A program made the translations under genes and the position numbers. DNA of 64,000 bases from Mesorhizobium sp. B4-1-3 (GTDB taxonomy: Bacteria; Pseudomonadota; Alphaproteobacteria; Rhizobiales; Rhizobiaceae): contig NZ_VFTG01000002.1 of assembly GCF_006439355.1 (NCBI RefSeq), forward strand, positions 124,001 through 188,000. Reading direction: 5' to 3'. Below are positions 25,007 through 34,117 of this stretch, in pieces (positions within the stretch are counted from its first letter, which is position 1; each line of letters opens with the position of its first letter). The notes below the pieces were generated by a model. That model searched no databases. It was given only the letters and a program-made list of their open reading frames with translations, and was not told the origin of the DNA.

Positions 25007-25723
25007 TCACGACGCCTTGGCGAAGAACCCCTGATAGTCGGACTTGGCCTGCAGGAGGCGCAGGATGTTTTCGCGCGAGCCGCGCACATGCGCGCGGGCA
25101 CGCTCGCCGGCCAAGCCGACGTCGCCGGCGCAGATCGCGTCCACGATGCCGGCATGCTCCTCGCGGGTGAGCTTCCATTCGTCCAGCCACAGAAGCTCCG
25201 TCCAGACATATTGCTGGCATTTGTCGAGGATGCCGCAGAGCATGCCGTGGAGCATCTCGTTGCCGCTGATTTCGGCGATCACCCGGTGCAGGTCGATGCC
25301 GACCTGGAGCTCCTCGAATTTTTCTCGGGTGCTGCGGTCCGGGATCGCCGCCAGCCGCTCGCATTCGGCGAGCATCTCGCGCAGCCTGGCCTTGTCGGCG
25401 GCGGTGGCCTTGGCCGCGGCCAGTTCGGTCGCACGGCCGTCGAGCAGCTCGCGGATGTCGAAGGCCTCGCGGAACATGGTGAGGTTGAACTCTGCGACCA
25501 CATAGCCCTGGCGCGGACGGCCGATCACCAGACCATCGCGCTCCAGCCGGTTGAAGGCCTCGCGCACCGGCGTGCGGCTCACCTTCAGGCGCTCGGCGAT
25601 CTCGTTTTCTGTCACGCGGCCGCCCGGCGGGATCTGGCCGGTGATGATCAACGCCTTGAGCTTCTCGAACACCGAGTCGCGCAGCGTATTCTTTCTCTCC
25701 TTCAAGCGTTCCGCCTCCAACAT
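25007..25723 (-). CDS. GntR-family transcriptional regulator, FCD subfamily
   Basis: 238 aa. Winged helix at about 12-78 (ITGQIPPGGRVTENEIAERL, SRTPVREAFNRLE) and FCD domain at about 90-220. Divergent from the ABC operon starting at 25940, whose promoter carries the palindrome TTGTATACAA, the expected operator. It is therefore probably the substrate-responsive repressor of the 25940-34016 catabolic operon. Convergent with the ATPase gene ending at 24993. Confidence 0.92.
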   Translation of the reverse strand: MLEAERLKERKNTLRDSVFEKLKALIITGQIPPGGRVTENEIAERLKVSRTPVREAFNRLERDGLVIGRPRQGYVVAEFNLTMFREAFDIRELLDGRATELAAAKATAADKARLREMLAECERLAAIPDRSTREKFEELQVGIDLHRVIAEISGNEMLHGMLCGILDKCQQYVWTELLWLDEWKLTREEHAGIVDAICAGDVGLAGERARAHVRGSRENILRLLQAKSDYQGFFAKAS

Positions 25724-25847
25724 TGCGTCACGGATTCGCGAGCTTAGTTCGTTTTAGGGTCTGCTTGAACAGGAGCATTTCGGCGCAGGCGATTGCCCCT
25801 GCGGAATGGCCGTCCTCCACCGTAGCCAAAAAACGCCAAAACCCGAG

Positions 25848-25890
25848 TTGACATCGGCCTTCGAAAAATTACACTCAAAATTGTATACAA
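25848..25890 (+). promoter_or_regulatory. Promoter and GntR operator of the ABC/GGT operon
   Basis: TTGACA (25848-25853) and TACACT (25870-25875) are 16 nt apart, a good sigma-70 promoter. The perfect 10-bp palindrome TTGTATACAA (25881-25890) overlaps the predicted transcription start. This fits repression by the divergently encoded FCD-type GntR protein. The surrounding DNA is AT-rich for this genome. Confidence 0.8.
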
Positions 25891-25939
25891 ATTCGCATAC
25901 CAAATCAACGATAATGGGAACACCGTTGGAGAAGCGAAA

Positions 25940-26980
25940 ATGACGAAGAGACTTCGTATTCAAGGCATGGTGATCGCTGGGCTGCTGGCTTCCGTCGCCG
26001 TGCCGGCGGCGGCCGCCGACACCATCACCGTCGCCTCATGGGGCGGCACCTATCAGGAAGCGCAGACCAAGGCCTTCTTTGATCCGACGGCCAAGGAGCT
26101 TGGCATCACCATCAAGCAGGACACCACCAACGGCCTCGACGACGTGCGCCTGCAGGTCACCGGAAATGCCGTCAAATGGGACATCACGGAGCTCGGCGCC
26201 GACGAATGCGCGCGCGGCTCCAAGGAAGGCCTGTTCGAGAAGCTCGACTATAATGTCATCGACAAGAGCGGCATCAACCCCAAGCTCGTGCATGACGACT
26301 GGGTCGGCATCTCCTACACCTCCGTCGTGCTGATCTATCGCACGGACGTGTTTGGCGACAAGGGCCCCAAGACCTGGGCCGACTTCTGGGACGTGCAAAA
26401 ATTCCCAGGCCGCCGCGCGCTCTCCGGCAGCCAGGCGACGGAGACGCTGAGCGTCGCCGCGCTCGCCAAGGGGATCCCGATCGACAAGGTCTATCCGGTC
26501 GACATCGACGGCGCGCTGCAATCCGTCGACAAGGTCAAGGGCCATATCGACGCCTGGTGGACTTCCGGCGCGCAGGCCATGCAACTCGTCAAGGACGGCG
26601 AGGTCGACATGGCGAGCATCTGGAACGGCCGCGCCGGCACCTTGAGGAAGGAAGGCGCGCCGGTGAGCTTCTCCTTCGACCAGGGCGTGCTGACCGCCGA
26701 CTGCATGGTCGTACCGAAAGGCTCGAAGAACAAGGACATCGCCATGAAGGCGCTGGCCAAGTTCGTCAGCCCCGATCTCCAGGCCAACCTGCCGCTCTAT
26801 GTCGACAACGGCCCGGCCAATGAGAAGGCGTTCGAGACCGGCAAGATCCCGCAGGACCGCATCAAGGACATCAATTCCGCGCCCGAGAACGTCAAGAAGC
26901 AGGTGCTGCAGGATCCCGCCTTCTGGCGCGACACCCTCGTCGAGGCGACCGAGAAATTCAACAACCTGATCCAGCAATAG
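25940..26980 (+). CDS. ABC transporter periplasmic binding protein, spermidine/putrescine-like (SBP_bac_8 type)
   Basis: 346 aa. Signal peptide through VAVPAAAA, then DTITVASWGGTYQEAQTKAFFDP, a start common to binding proteins for polyamines, opines and similar cations. The WWTSGAQAMQLVKDGEVDMASIWNGRA segment is also typical. First gene of a long operon (ATPase, two permeases, GGT-like, ligase, dehydrogenase). The ligand is unknown; the downstream GGT-like enzyme suggests a gamma-glutamyl or amide compound (inference). Confidence 0.92.
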   Translation: MTKRLRIQGMVIAGLLASVAVPAAAADTITVASWGGTYQEAQTKAFFDPTAKELGITIKQDTTNGLDDVRLQVTGNAVKWDITELGADECARGSKEGLFEKLDYNVIDKSGINPKLVHDDWVGISYTSVVLIYRTDVFGDKGPKTWADFWDVQKFPGRRALSGSQATETLSVAALAKGIPIDKVYPVDIDGALQSVDKVKGHIDAWWTSGAQAMQLVKDGEVDMASIWNGRAGTLRKEGAPVSFSFDQGVLTADCMVVPKGSKNKDIAMKALAKFVSPDLQANLPLYVDNGPANEKAFETGKIPQDRIKDINSAPENVKKQVLQDPAFWRDTLVEATEKFNNLIQQ

Positions 26981-26990
26981 CGATCCTATC

Positions 26991-27017
26991 GGAGCGGCGT
27001 CCGCGAGGCGCCGCTCC
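26991..27017 (+). terminator. Intercistronic hairpin after the binding-protein gene
   Basis: Perfect 9-bp repeat GGAGCGGCG (26991-26999) / CGCCGCTCC (27009-27017), 9-nt loop, 10 nt after the binding-protein stop. No U-tract follows. It is the third binding-protein gene in this window with such a hairpin directly downstream. Confidence 0.7.
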
Positions 27018-27053
27018 GCATCGTTCGCGAAACATGATCCGGAGTTGAAGGAG

Positions 27054-28139
27054 ATGCTCTTGTCTCTCGCGCAGTCCGCGCTTCCCATTGGCATCAGCGG
27101 CATCGACAAGCGCTTCGGTGCTGTCTCCATCCTCAGCGATCTCAGCCTTGATGTCGCGGCGGGCGAATTCCTGACGCTGCTTGGGCCGTCCGGCTCGGGA
27201 AAGACGACGCTCTTGATGATCCTGGCCGGCTTCGTGCGGGCCAATGCCGGCTCCATCAAGGTCGGCGGCGAGGAGATCATCACCATGCCGCCGCACAAGC
27301 GCAACATCGGCATGGTGTTCCAGAACTATGCGCTGTTTCCGCATATGAACGTCTTCCACAACATCGCCTTTCCGCTGAAGCAGCGCCGCGTGTCGACGGC
27401 CGAAACGGCCGAGCGTGTCGAGAGGGCGCTGGACCTTGTGCAACTGAAAGGCCTCGGCGAGCGCCGTGTCGACCAGCTCTCCGGCGGGCAGCGCCAGCGT
27501 GTTGCCTTGGCCCGCGCCATTGTCTTCGAGCCGCGCATCGTTTTGATGGACGAGCCGCTGTCCGCGCTCGACAAGAGCCTGCGCGAGCATATGCAGATCG
27601 AGCTGCGCAACCTGCACCGCCGGCTCGGCATGACGACGGTCTACGTCACGCACGACCAGCGTGAGGCGATCACCATGTCGGACCGCGTCGCTGTCATGAA
27701 TGCCGGGCGCATCGAGCAGATCGACCAGCCCGAGGCGCTCTATGCCAGGCCGAGAACGAAGTTCGTCGCCGGCTTCATCGGCGAGTCCAACTTCATTCCG
27801 GTCGAGAGCCGAAACGGCAGCGTTTGGTACGAGGACAGCAAGCTTCGTATGACGTCGGCCGCACCGACCGCCGGCCGGCATCTTATGGTGGTGCGGCCGG
27901 AGAAGCTGCGCCTGATCGCCGGCGAACCCATAGGCGACGTCAACGCGCTGCCGGCGACCGTCGGCGAAATCATCTATCAGGGCGACAGCTTCCTCTGCTA
28001 CGCGACGCTCAAGGACGGCCGGCAGCTGACGTTGCGCGACTATTGCCGCCCAGACGTCCTGGCGAAACTGCCGCGGCCGGGCGAGCCGATAACGCTCGGC
28101 ATCGATGCGCAGGATGTCGTGCTGGTGGCCGATCAATGA
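27054..28139 (+). CDS. ABC transporter ATPase, polyamine/opine type (PotA family)
   Basis: About 361 aa. Walker A LLGPSGSGKTT, Q-loop VFQNYALFPHMNVF, signature LSGGQRQRVALARAI, Walker B IVLMDEPLSALDKSLREHM, switch His VTHDQREA, and a C-terminal TOBE domain. The start is uncertain. The ATG at 27054 directly abuts the AAGGAG sequence. A TTG two codons later (27060) has better spacing, and a TTG at 27045 is also open. The stop overlaps the next permease start (ATGA). Confidence 0.92.
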   Translation: MLLSLAQSALPIGISGIDKRFGAVSILSDLSLDVAAGEFLTLLGPSGSGKTTLLMILAGFVRANAGSIKVGGEEIITMPPHKRNIGMVFQNYALFPHMNVFHNIAFPLKQRRVSTAETAERVERALDLVQLKGLGERRVDQLSGGQRQRVALARAIVFEPRIVLMDEPLSALDKSLREHMQIELRNLHRRLGMTTVYVTHDQREAITMSDRVAVMNAGRIEQIDQPEALYARPRTKFVAGFIGESNFIPVESRNGSVWYEDSKLRMTSAAPTAGRHLMVVRPEKLRLIAGEPIGDVNALPATVGEIIYQGDSFLCYATLKDGRQLTLRDYCRPDVLAKLPRPGEPITLGIDAQDVVLVADQ

Positions 28140-29059
28140 GCGTCGCGTCCGCCAGCCTCGACCATGCCGGACGGCCTGATGCAGCGCTCAATACCGACGC
28201 CTTGCGCGCCGACGCACGACGGGAAGCGCGCGGCCTGCTCGCGCTACTGTCGCCCGGGCTCGTTCTGGTCTTCGCCGTCATCATCGTCCCGATCGGCTGG
28301 CTGTTCTGGCTCTCGCTGTTCGACGAGAGCGGTGAGCTCAGCGCCGCCAATTATGCGCGCTTCTTCGAGCAGGCCTCCTACATCAAGACCTTCGTCACCA
28401 CCTTCAAGGTGGCCTTCACCGTCACCGGCGCATGCGTGCTCCTCGGCTATCCACTGGCCTACATGCTGTCGCAATTGCCGCGCCGCGCCGTCTCCATCTG
28501 CCTGATCTTCGTCATCCTGCCGTTCTGGACCTCGGTGCTGGTGCGCACCTATGCCTGGCTCGTCATCCTGCAGCGCAAAGGGCTGGTCAACACCTGGCTG
28601 ATGGATCTCGGCGTCATCGGCCAGCCGCTGCCGCTCGCCAACAATTTCGCCAGCGTGGTCATCGGCATGACCCACATCATGCTGCCCTTCCTGGTGCTGC
28701 CGCTCTACGCCTCGATGAGGACCATCGACGTCGACTGCCTGCGCGCCGGCATGAATCTCGGCGCCAGCCCCGCCGCCACCTTCCGGCAGATATTCTTCCC
28801 GCTGTCGCTGCCGGGGCTGGCCTCGGGTGTGGTCATCGTCTTCGTGCTCTGCCTCGGCTTCTTCGTCACGCCGGCGCTGATGGGCGGCGGCAAGGTCATC
28901 ATGTGGGCGATGCGCATGGAGCAGACCACGAGCCTCTATTCCAACTGGGGCGCGGGCGCGGCGCTCGGCGTCGTGCTGCTCGCCGTCACGCTGGCGCTGC
29001 TCGGCCTCTTCCACCGGCTGCTCGGCGCCCGCGCCACCGGTGTGTGGAGTGAGCGATGA
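28136..29059 (+). CDS. ABC transporter permease 1, polyamine/opine type (PotB family)
   Basis: 307 aa with six helices. The EAA loop is CLRAGMNLGASPAATFRQIFFPLSLPG; the CLGFFVTPALMGGG segment is typical of PotB-like proteins. A longer N-terminal cytoplasmic stretch (about 1-35) precedes helix 1. It overlaps the ATPase stop and the following permease start by 4 nt each, so expression is coupled. Confidence 0.93.
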   Translation: MSVASASLDHAGRPDAALNTDALRADARREARGLLALLSPGLVLVFAVIIVPIGWLFWLSLFDESGELSAANYARFFEQASYIKTFVTTFKVAFTVTGACVLLGYPLAYMLSQLPRRAVSICLIFVILPFWTSVLVRTYAWLVILQRKGLVNTWLMDLGVIGQPLPLANNFASVVIGMTHIMLPFLVLPLYASMRTIDVDCLRAGMNLGASPAATFRQIFFPLSLPGLASGVVIVFVLCLGFFVTPALMGGGKVIMWAMRMEQTTSLYSNWGAGAALGVVLLAVTLALLGLFHRLLGARATGVWSER

Positions 29060-29856
29060 GCATGGAAAACGCCCTGCCCATCTCGCACCGGCAACGCCTG
29101 TGGCTCTATGCGCTCGGCGGGCTTGTCATGCTGTTCCTGATCGCCCCGTCGGTGATCATCGTCATCATGTCCTTCTCAGGCTCGTCGCTCTTAGAGTTCC
29201 CGCCGCAGGAATGGTCGCTGCGCTGGTATGAAAGCTATTTCGGCTCGGTCGAATGGCGCGACGCCACCATCGTCTCGGTCAAGGTGGCGGTGATGACGGC
29301 GATCGTCGCAACGCTGCTCGGCACCGCAGCGGCTTACGCCATCAACGCCCGCACGCTGCGGCTGACCGGCTTGATCAACGCGCTGCTCACGGCGTCGCTG
29401 ATCATCCCGGTCATCCTGATCGGCATCGGCACCTTTTTCCTTTATGCCCGCATCGGCCTCAACAACACGCTGACCGGCCTCGTCATCGCGCATACCGTGC
29501 AGGCGCTGCCGCTGGTCGTTTTGACCGTGCTTTCGGGGCTGCGGTCCTACGACATGAACCAGGAGATGGTGGCGCGCAGCCTCGGCGCCGGCCGCTTCTC
29601 CGCCTTCTTCCAGGTGACGATGCCGCAAATAAGATTCTCCATCGTCTCGGGCGCGCTGTTTGCCTTCATCACCTCCTTCGACGAGGTGGTGGTGTCGCTG
29701 TTCATCTCGGGCGGCGAGACCACGACGCTGACGCGCCGCATGTTCAACGCGCTGCGCGACCAGATCGATCCGACCATCGCCGCCATTTCGACTTGCCTGA
29801 TCGTGCTATCGATCATCTTGTTGTCCGCCGCCCAGCTTTTCGGCCGCGGACGTTGA
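29056..29856 (+). CDS. ABC transporter permease 2, polyamine/opine type (PotC family)
   Basis: 266 aa with six helices. The EAA loop is MVARSLGAGRFSAFFQVTMPQI, followed by FAFITSFDEVVVSLFISG, the PotC signature. Partner of permease 1. The next gene follows after 12 nt, keeping transport and catabolic genes in one transcript. Confidence 0.93.
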   Translation: MSMENALPISHRQRLWLYALGGLVMLFLIAPSVIIVIMSFSGSSLLEFPPQEWSLRWYESYFGSVEWRDATIVSVKVAVMTAIVATLLGTAAAYAINARTLRLTGLINALLTASLIIPVILIGIGTFFLYARIGLNNTLTGLVIAHTVQALPLVVLTVLSGLRSYDMNQEMVARSLGAGRFSAFFQVTMPQIRFSIVSGALFAFITSFDEVVVSLFISGGETTTLTRRMFNALRDQIDPTIAAISTCLIVLSIILLSAAQLFGRGR

Positions 29857-29868
29857 TACAGGGATACC

Positions 29869-31464
29869 TTGAACAGCATGCGTGACTTCCAGTTCCCCGG
29901 CCGCTCGCCGGTCCGCACCACCGAGGCCATGGCCGCGACCTCGCATCCGCTTGCCACGCTTGCGGCCATCGACATGCTGCGCTCCGGCGGCAACGCCATG
30001 GACGCCGCGGTTTGCGCGGCCGCGGTGCAGGCCGTGGTCGAGCCGCAATCGACCGGCATCGGCGGCGACTGTTTTGTCCTCTATTGTCCGAAGGGGCAGG
30101 GCGAGGTGATCGCCTTCAACGGCTCGGGCCGCGCACCCGCCGCCGCTACGGTCGACTGGTATCTGGACAAGGGTTTCGACGAACTCCCGAAGCAAGGCCC
30201 GCACGCGGTCACCATCCCCGGCGCCGTCGACGCCTGGTGCCGGTTGTTGGAGGATCACGGTCGCAAGGGTTTGGCCGATGCGCTCGCGCCGGCCATCCGA
30301 TACGCGGAAGAAGGTTATGTCGTGCACGACCGCGTCGCCTTCGACTGGCATGAGCCCGAGACCGACCTGTCGGCTGACGAGGTGGCGAGGCGCATCTTCC
30401 TGCCGGGCGGCAAGCCGCCGAAGGCGGGAGACATCCATCGCCAGCCGGAACTGGCGGAGACCTTGCGCGTCATCGCGAAAAAAGGCCGCGCCGGTTTCTA
30501 TGAAGGCGCGGTCGCGGACGACCTCGTCGGCCGACTTCGCGCGCTCGGCGGGCTGCATACGCTCGACGATTTCGCCGCCACGAAGGGCGATTACCGCACC
30601 CCGGTCAGCACCATTTACCGCGGCTACGACATCCACCAGATGCCGCCCAACAATCAGGGCCTGACCGCGCTTCTGATGCTGAACCTGCTGTCGGGCTTCG
30701 ACCTCGGCACGCTCGATCCCGAAGGCGCCGAGCGCCTGCACATCGAGATCGAGGCCGGCCGGCTCGCCTATCAGGATCGCGACGCGTTCTTCGCCGACCA
30801 GGATCATGTCGACGTTCCGGTCAAGGGGCTGCTCTCTGCCGCCTATGCCGACAGCTTGCGCGCAGCGATCGACCCCGAGCGCGCCATGACCCATCTGCCG
30901 CGTCTCGATCTTCCGGGCAGCGACACGGTTTATATCTCCGTCGTCGACCGCGACCGCAACGCGGTGAGCTTCATCAACTCGACCTACTATTCCTTCGGCA
31001 GCGGCGTCGTCGGCCCGAAGACAGGGGTGGTGCTGCAGAACCGCGGTTCGAGCTTCCGTCTCGATCCGAAGCACCCGAACGCGATCGCGCCCGGCAAGCG
31101 GCCGATGCACACGATCATGCCGGGCATGATGACGAAGAACGGCCGCGCGATGATGCCCTTCGGCGTCATGGGCGGCGGTTACCAGCCGTTCGGCCATGTG
31201 CATCTTTTGACCAACATGATCGACTTCGGCATGGACCCGCAGCAGGCGATCGATGCGGCGCGTGTCTTCTACAACCACGAGGTCGTCGAGGCCGAGCGAA
31301 GCGTGCACCCCGACGCCGTGGAAGGCCTGCGCCGGCGTGGTCATCGTGTTGTCGAGCCCGGCCATCCGCTGGGCGGCGGACAGGCGGTGCTCATCGATTG
31401 GGAAAAGGGCACGCTGACCGGCGCCTCCGATCCGCGCAAGGACGGGCTGGCGCTCGGATATTGA
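29869..31464 (+). CDS. Gamma-glutamyltransferase-family protein (Ntn hydrolase)
   Basis: About 531 aa. GGT fold: N-terminal AMAATSHPLATLAAIDMLRSGGNAMDAAV, then STGIGGDCF. The probable autocleavage and catalytic Thr is T353 in GSDTVYISVVDRDRNAV, followed by SFGSGVVGPKTGVVLQNR and PGKRPMHTIMPGM. It lacks a signal peptide, so it is cytoplasmic, unlike classical GGT, and may hydrolyse a gamma-glutamyl bond or a related amide of an imported compound. It lies 12 nt after permease 2 in the same operon. Start: TTG 29869 with AGGG upstream, or ATG 29878. Confidence 0.9.
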   Translation: MNSMRDFQFPGRSPVRTTEAMAATSHPLATLAAIDMLRSGGNAMDAAVCAAAVQAVVEPQSTGIGGDCFVLYCPKGQGEVIAFNGSGRAPAAATVDWYLDKGFDELPKQGPHAVTIPGAVDAWCRLLEDHGRKGLADALAPAIRYAEEGYVVHDRVAFDWHEPETDLSADEVARRIFLPGGKPPKAGDIHRQPELAETLRVIAKKGRAGFYEGAVADDLVGRLRALGGLHTLDDFAATKGDYRTPVSTIYRGYDIHQMPPNNQGLTALLMLNLLSGFDLGTLDPEGAERLHIEIEAGRLAYQDRDAFFADQDHVDVPVKGLLSAAYADSLRAAIDPERAMTHLPRLDLPGSDTVYISVVDRDRNAVSFINSTYYSFGSGVVGPKTGVVLQNRGSSFRLDPKHPNAIAPGKRPMHTIMPGMMTKNGRAMMPFGVMGGGYQPFGHVHLLTNMIDFGMDPQQAIDAARVFYNHEVVEAERSVHPDAVEGLRRRGHRVVEPGHPLGGGQAVLIDWEKGTLTGASDPRKDGLALGY

Positions 31465-31509
31465 GCAGCGCTGGACATCGGCCGATCGTTCGAAACATAG
31501 TCCGGAACC

Positions 31510-33039
31510 ATGACAAACAGCGAAAACGCCACCGATCTCGCCCGTCGTCTTGCCCCCGGCGCCGACGAGGCGCCGGCCATCGCCGCGCCCGAACGGGCAG
31601 CCCTCACGCATGGCGGGCTGCGCCGCCTGATCCGCGCTACTGTGGCACGGCTCAACGCGCTCGGCATCGGCCGGGGCGATCGCGTCGCCATCGTGCTGCC
31701 GAATGGTCCGGAAATGGCCACGGCCTTCATCGCCGTGGCGGCGGCCGCGTCCACCGCTCCGCTCAATCCGGCCTACCGCGCCGATGAGCTTGATTTCTAT
31801 CTGACCGATATCGGCGTCAAGGCGATCCTTGTCAGCAACGACGAGGCAGGTCCCTCGGTCGAAGTCGCCGAGCGCCTCGGCATCCCCGTGCTGCGTCTGG
31901 TCGTGCCTGAAGGATCCTCGGCCGGCACGTTCACGATCGAGGGCGAGCCCGTTGGATTACCGGCCGCATCCGGCTTGGCTAAGGACAGTGACACAGCGCT
32001 CCTTCTGCACACTTCCGGCACCACATCGCGCCCAAAACTCGTGCCGCTCAGCCACGCCAATCTCGCCGCTTCGGCCGCGCATATCGGCGCGACGCTCGGT
32101 TTGACCCCGGCCGATCGCTGCCTCAACATCATGCCGCTCTTCCATATCCATGGCCTGATCGCGGCGGTGCTGTCCTCGCTTGCAGCCGGCGGCAGCGTCT
32201 TCTGCACGCCCGGCTTCAACGCGCTGCGTTTTTTCCAGTGGCTGAGCGAGGCCAAGCCAAGCTGGTACACGGCCGTGCCCACCATGCATCAGGCGATCCT
32301 GCCGCGCGCCGCCCGCAATCCCGAACAGCTCGCCGAGGCGAAGCTGCGCTTCATCCGCTCTTCCTCCGCGTCATTGCCGGCGCAGGTCATGGCCGAGTTG
32401 GAGAAGACCTTCGGCTGCCCGGTCATCGAGGCCTATGGCATGACTGAGGCGGCGCATCAGATGGCGTCCAATCGCCTGCCGCCCGGACTGCGCAAGCCCG
32501 GCAGCGTCGGCGCGTCGGCCGGCCCGGAGGTCGCCGTCATGGCGCCGGACGGGCGATTGCTCAAACCCGGTGAGATCGGCGAGATCGTCATTCGCGGCCC
32601 GAACGTCACCGCCGGCTACGAGAAGAACCCCGACGCCAATGCCAGCGCCTTCGCGCATGGCTGGTTCCACACCGGCGACCAGGGCGTGCTCGACGAGGAC
32701 AACTACCTGCGCGTCACCGGCCGGCTGAAGGAGATCATCAACCGCGGCGGCGAAAAGATCTCGCCGCTCGAGGTCGATGAGGTGCTGATGGATCATCCGG
32801 CGGTGGCCCAGGTCGTCACCTTCGCCATGCCGCACGACAAGCTGGGTGAAGAGGTCGCGTCTGCCATCGTGCTGCGCGAAGGCCAGAGCGCCAGCGAGGC
32901 CGACATCCGCGGCTTTGCGTCGACGCGGCTCGCCGATTTCAAGGTGCCGCGCAAGGTGGTGATCCTCGACGAGATTCCGAAGGGTGCCACCGGCAAGCTG
33001 CAGCGCATCGGTCTCGCGGCCAAGCTCGGGCTCGGCTGA
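31510..33039 (+). CDS. AMP-forming acyl-CoA ligase, oxalyl-CoA synthetase-like (AAE3/Pcs60 type)
   Basis: 509 aa. ATP loop TSGTTSRPK (168-176), IEAYGMTEAAHQMASN, GWFHTGDQGVLDEDNYL, GRLKEIINRGGEKISPLEVDEVL, and the C-terminal catalytic Lys in GATGKLQR. The segments LPLFHIHG-like (here MPLFHIHGLIAAVLSSL), WYTAVPTMHQ and FIRSSSASLP are those of oxalate-CoA ligases of the AAE3/Pcs60 group. That suggests a small dicarboxylic or related acid as substrate, though other short acids are possible. It activates the acid by adenylation and thioester formation. It follows the GGT-like gene by 45 nt and overlaps the dehydrogenase gene by 1 nt. Confidence 0.9.
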   Translation: MTNSENATDLARRLAPGADEAPAIAAPERAALTHGGLRRLIRATVARLNALGIGRGDRVAIVLPNGPEMATAFIAVAAAASTAPLNPAYRADELDFYLTDIGVKAILVSNDEAGPSVEVAERLGIPVLRLVVPEGSSAGTFTIEGEPVGLPAASGLAKDSDTALLLHTSGTTSRPKLVPLSHANLAASAAHIGATLGLTPADRCLNIMPLFHIHGLIAAVLSSLAAGGSVFCTPGFNALRFFQWLSEAKPSWYTAVPTMHQAILPRAARNPEQLAEAKLRFIRSSSASLPAQVMAELEKTFGCPVIEAYGMTEAAHQMASNRLPPGLRKPGSVGASAGPEVAVMAPDGRLLKPGEIGEIVIRGPNVTAGYEKNPDANASAFAHGWFHTGDQGVLDEDNYLRVTGRLKEIINRGGEKISPLEVDEVLMDHPAVAQVVTFAMPHDKLGEEVASAIVLREGQSASEADIRGFASTRLADFKVPRKVVILDEIPKGATGKLQRIGLAAKLGLG

Positions 33040-34016
33040 TGCGCATCACTGTCTTTGGCGCCGGCGCGATCGGCGGCTACCTGGCCGCCAAGCTGGCGAT
33101 CGCCGGCCAAGTCGATCTGTCGATCGTGGCGCGCGGCGCGCATCTGGAAGCCATCAAGGCCGGCGGACTTCGCTTGATCGAGGACGGCAAGGAAACCGTG
33201 GCTTCGGTGCGGGCTGCCTCTCGTGCGCAAGAACTCGGCGTGCAGGATTATGTCGTGCTGGCACTGAAGGCGCATTCGGTGGCGCCGGCGCTTGATGAGA
33301 TAGCACCTCTGCTGGGCGAGGGGACAGCCGTCGTCACCATGCAGAACGGCGTGCCCTGGTGGTATTTCCACAGGGCGGGCGGCGCGCTCGAAAGCGCGCG
33401 GCTCGATGCTGTCGATCCGGGTGGTGCGATATGGCAGCGCATCGGGCCGGAACGTGTGATCGGTTCCGTCGTCTATCCGGCCGTCGAGGTCGATGCCCCC
33501 GGCCTGATCCGCCATGTCGAAGGCACGCGCTTCTCGCTGGGCGAGCCGTCGGGGGAGAAGAGCGAGCGCGTGACAGCGCTTGCCCGCGAAATGGTCAAGG
33601 CCGGGCTGCAGGCGCCGGTGCGCGAGGACATCCGCTCGGAAATCTGGGTGAAGCTTTGGGGCAATCTCTCCTTCAACCCGGTCTCGGCGCTGACCGGCAG
33701 CACGCTTGCGGCGATCGTCGGCGATGAAACCACGCGCGCCGTCGCCCGCGCCATGATGCTGGAGGCGCAGGCGATTGGTGAGCGCCTCGGCGTTCGTTTC
33801 CTCATCCCTGTCGACCGGCGCATCAAGGGCGCCGGCGATGTCGGCGAGCACAAGACCTCGATGCTGCAGGACCTCGAGCGTGGCCGCCCGATGGAAATCG
33901 ATGCGCTGGTCACTGCGGTGCAGGAACTCGGCCGCCTGACCGGTCAACCGACGCCGACCATCGACACCGTGCTGGCGCTGGTGCGGCGGCTGGCGATCGA
34001 GCGCGGGTGTTATTGA
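33039..34016 (+). CDS. Ketopantoate reductase-family dehydrogenase (PanE/ApbA)
   Basis: 325 aa. The N-terminal Rossmann motif GAGAIGGYLAAKL (7-19) binds NAD(P). Then come LALKAHSV, TMQNGVPWW, the central KLWGNLSFNPVSALTG helix with the catalytic Lys, and the C-terminal KTSMLQDLERGRPMEIDAL signature. True panE genes usually stand alone or with pantothenate genes; this one is translationally coupled (TGATG) to a ligase in a catabolic operon. It may therefore reduce or oxidise a 2-keto/2-hydroxy acid of that pathway rather than ketopantoate (inference). Confidence 0.88.
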   Translation: MRITVFGAGAIGGYLAAKLAIAGQVDLSIVARGAHLEAIKAGGLRLIEDGKETVASVRAASRAQELGVQDYVVLALKAHSVAPALDEIAPLLGEGTAVVTMQNGVPWWYFHRAGGALESARLDAVDPGGAIWQRIGPERVIGSVVYPAVEVDAPGLIRHVEGTRFSLGEPSGEKSERVTALAREMVKAGLQAPVREDIRSEIWVKLWGNLSFNPVSALTGSTLAAIVGDETTRAVARAMMLEAQAIGERLGVRFLIPVDRRIKGAGDVGEHKTSMLQDLERGRPMEIDALVTAVQELGRLTGQPTPTIDTVLALVRRLAIERGCY

Positions 34017-34117
34017 CTTCATAGACGTGAAGATCGCCGGCTCTTGACTCTTGCCAACGTTCCTGTTTTGTTCTTATCGTGAGCTTAACAGGAGCGTTCT
34101 CGGCCGAACGAGTACGG

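Noticed and set aside
33039..34016. Annotation as pantothenate-pathway panE
   Set aside because: The family is right, but operon context is catabolic and no pantothenate genes are near, so a specific panE symbol was withheld.
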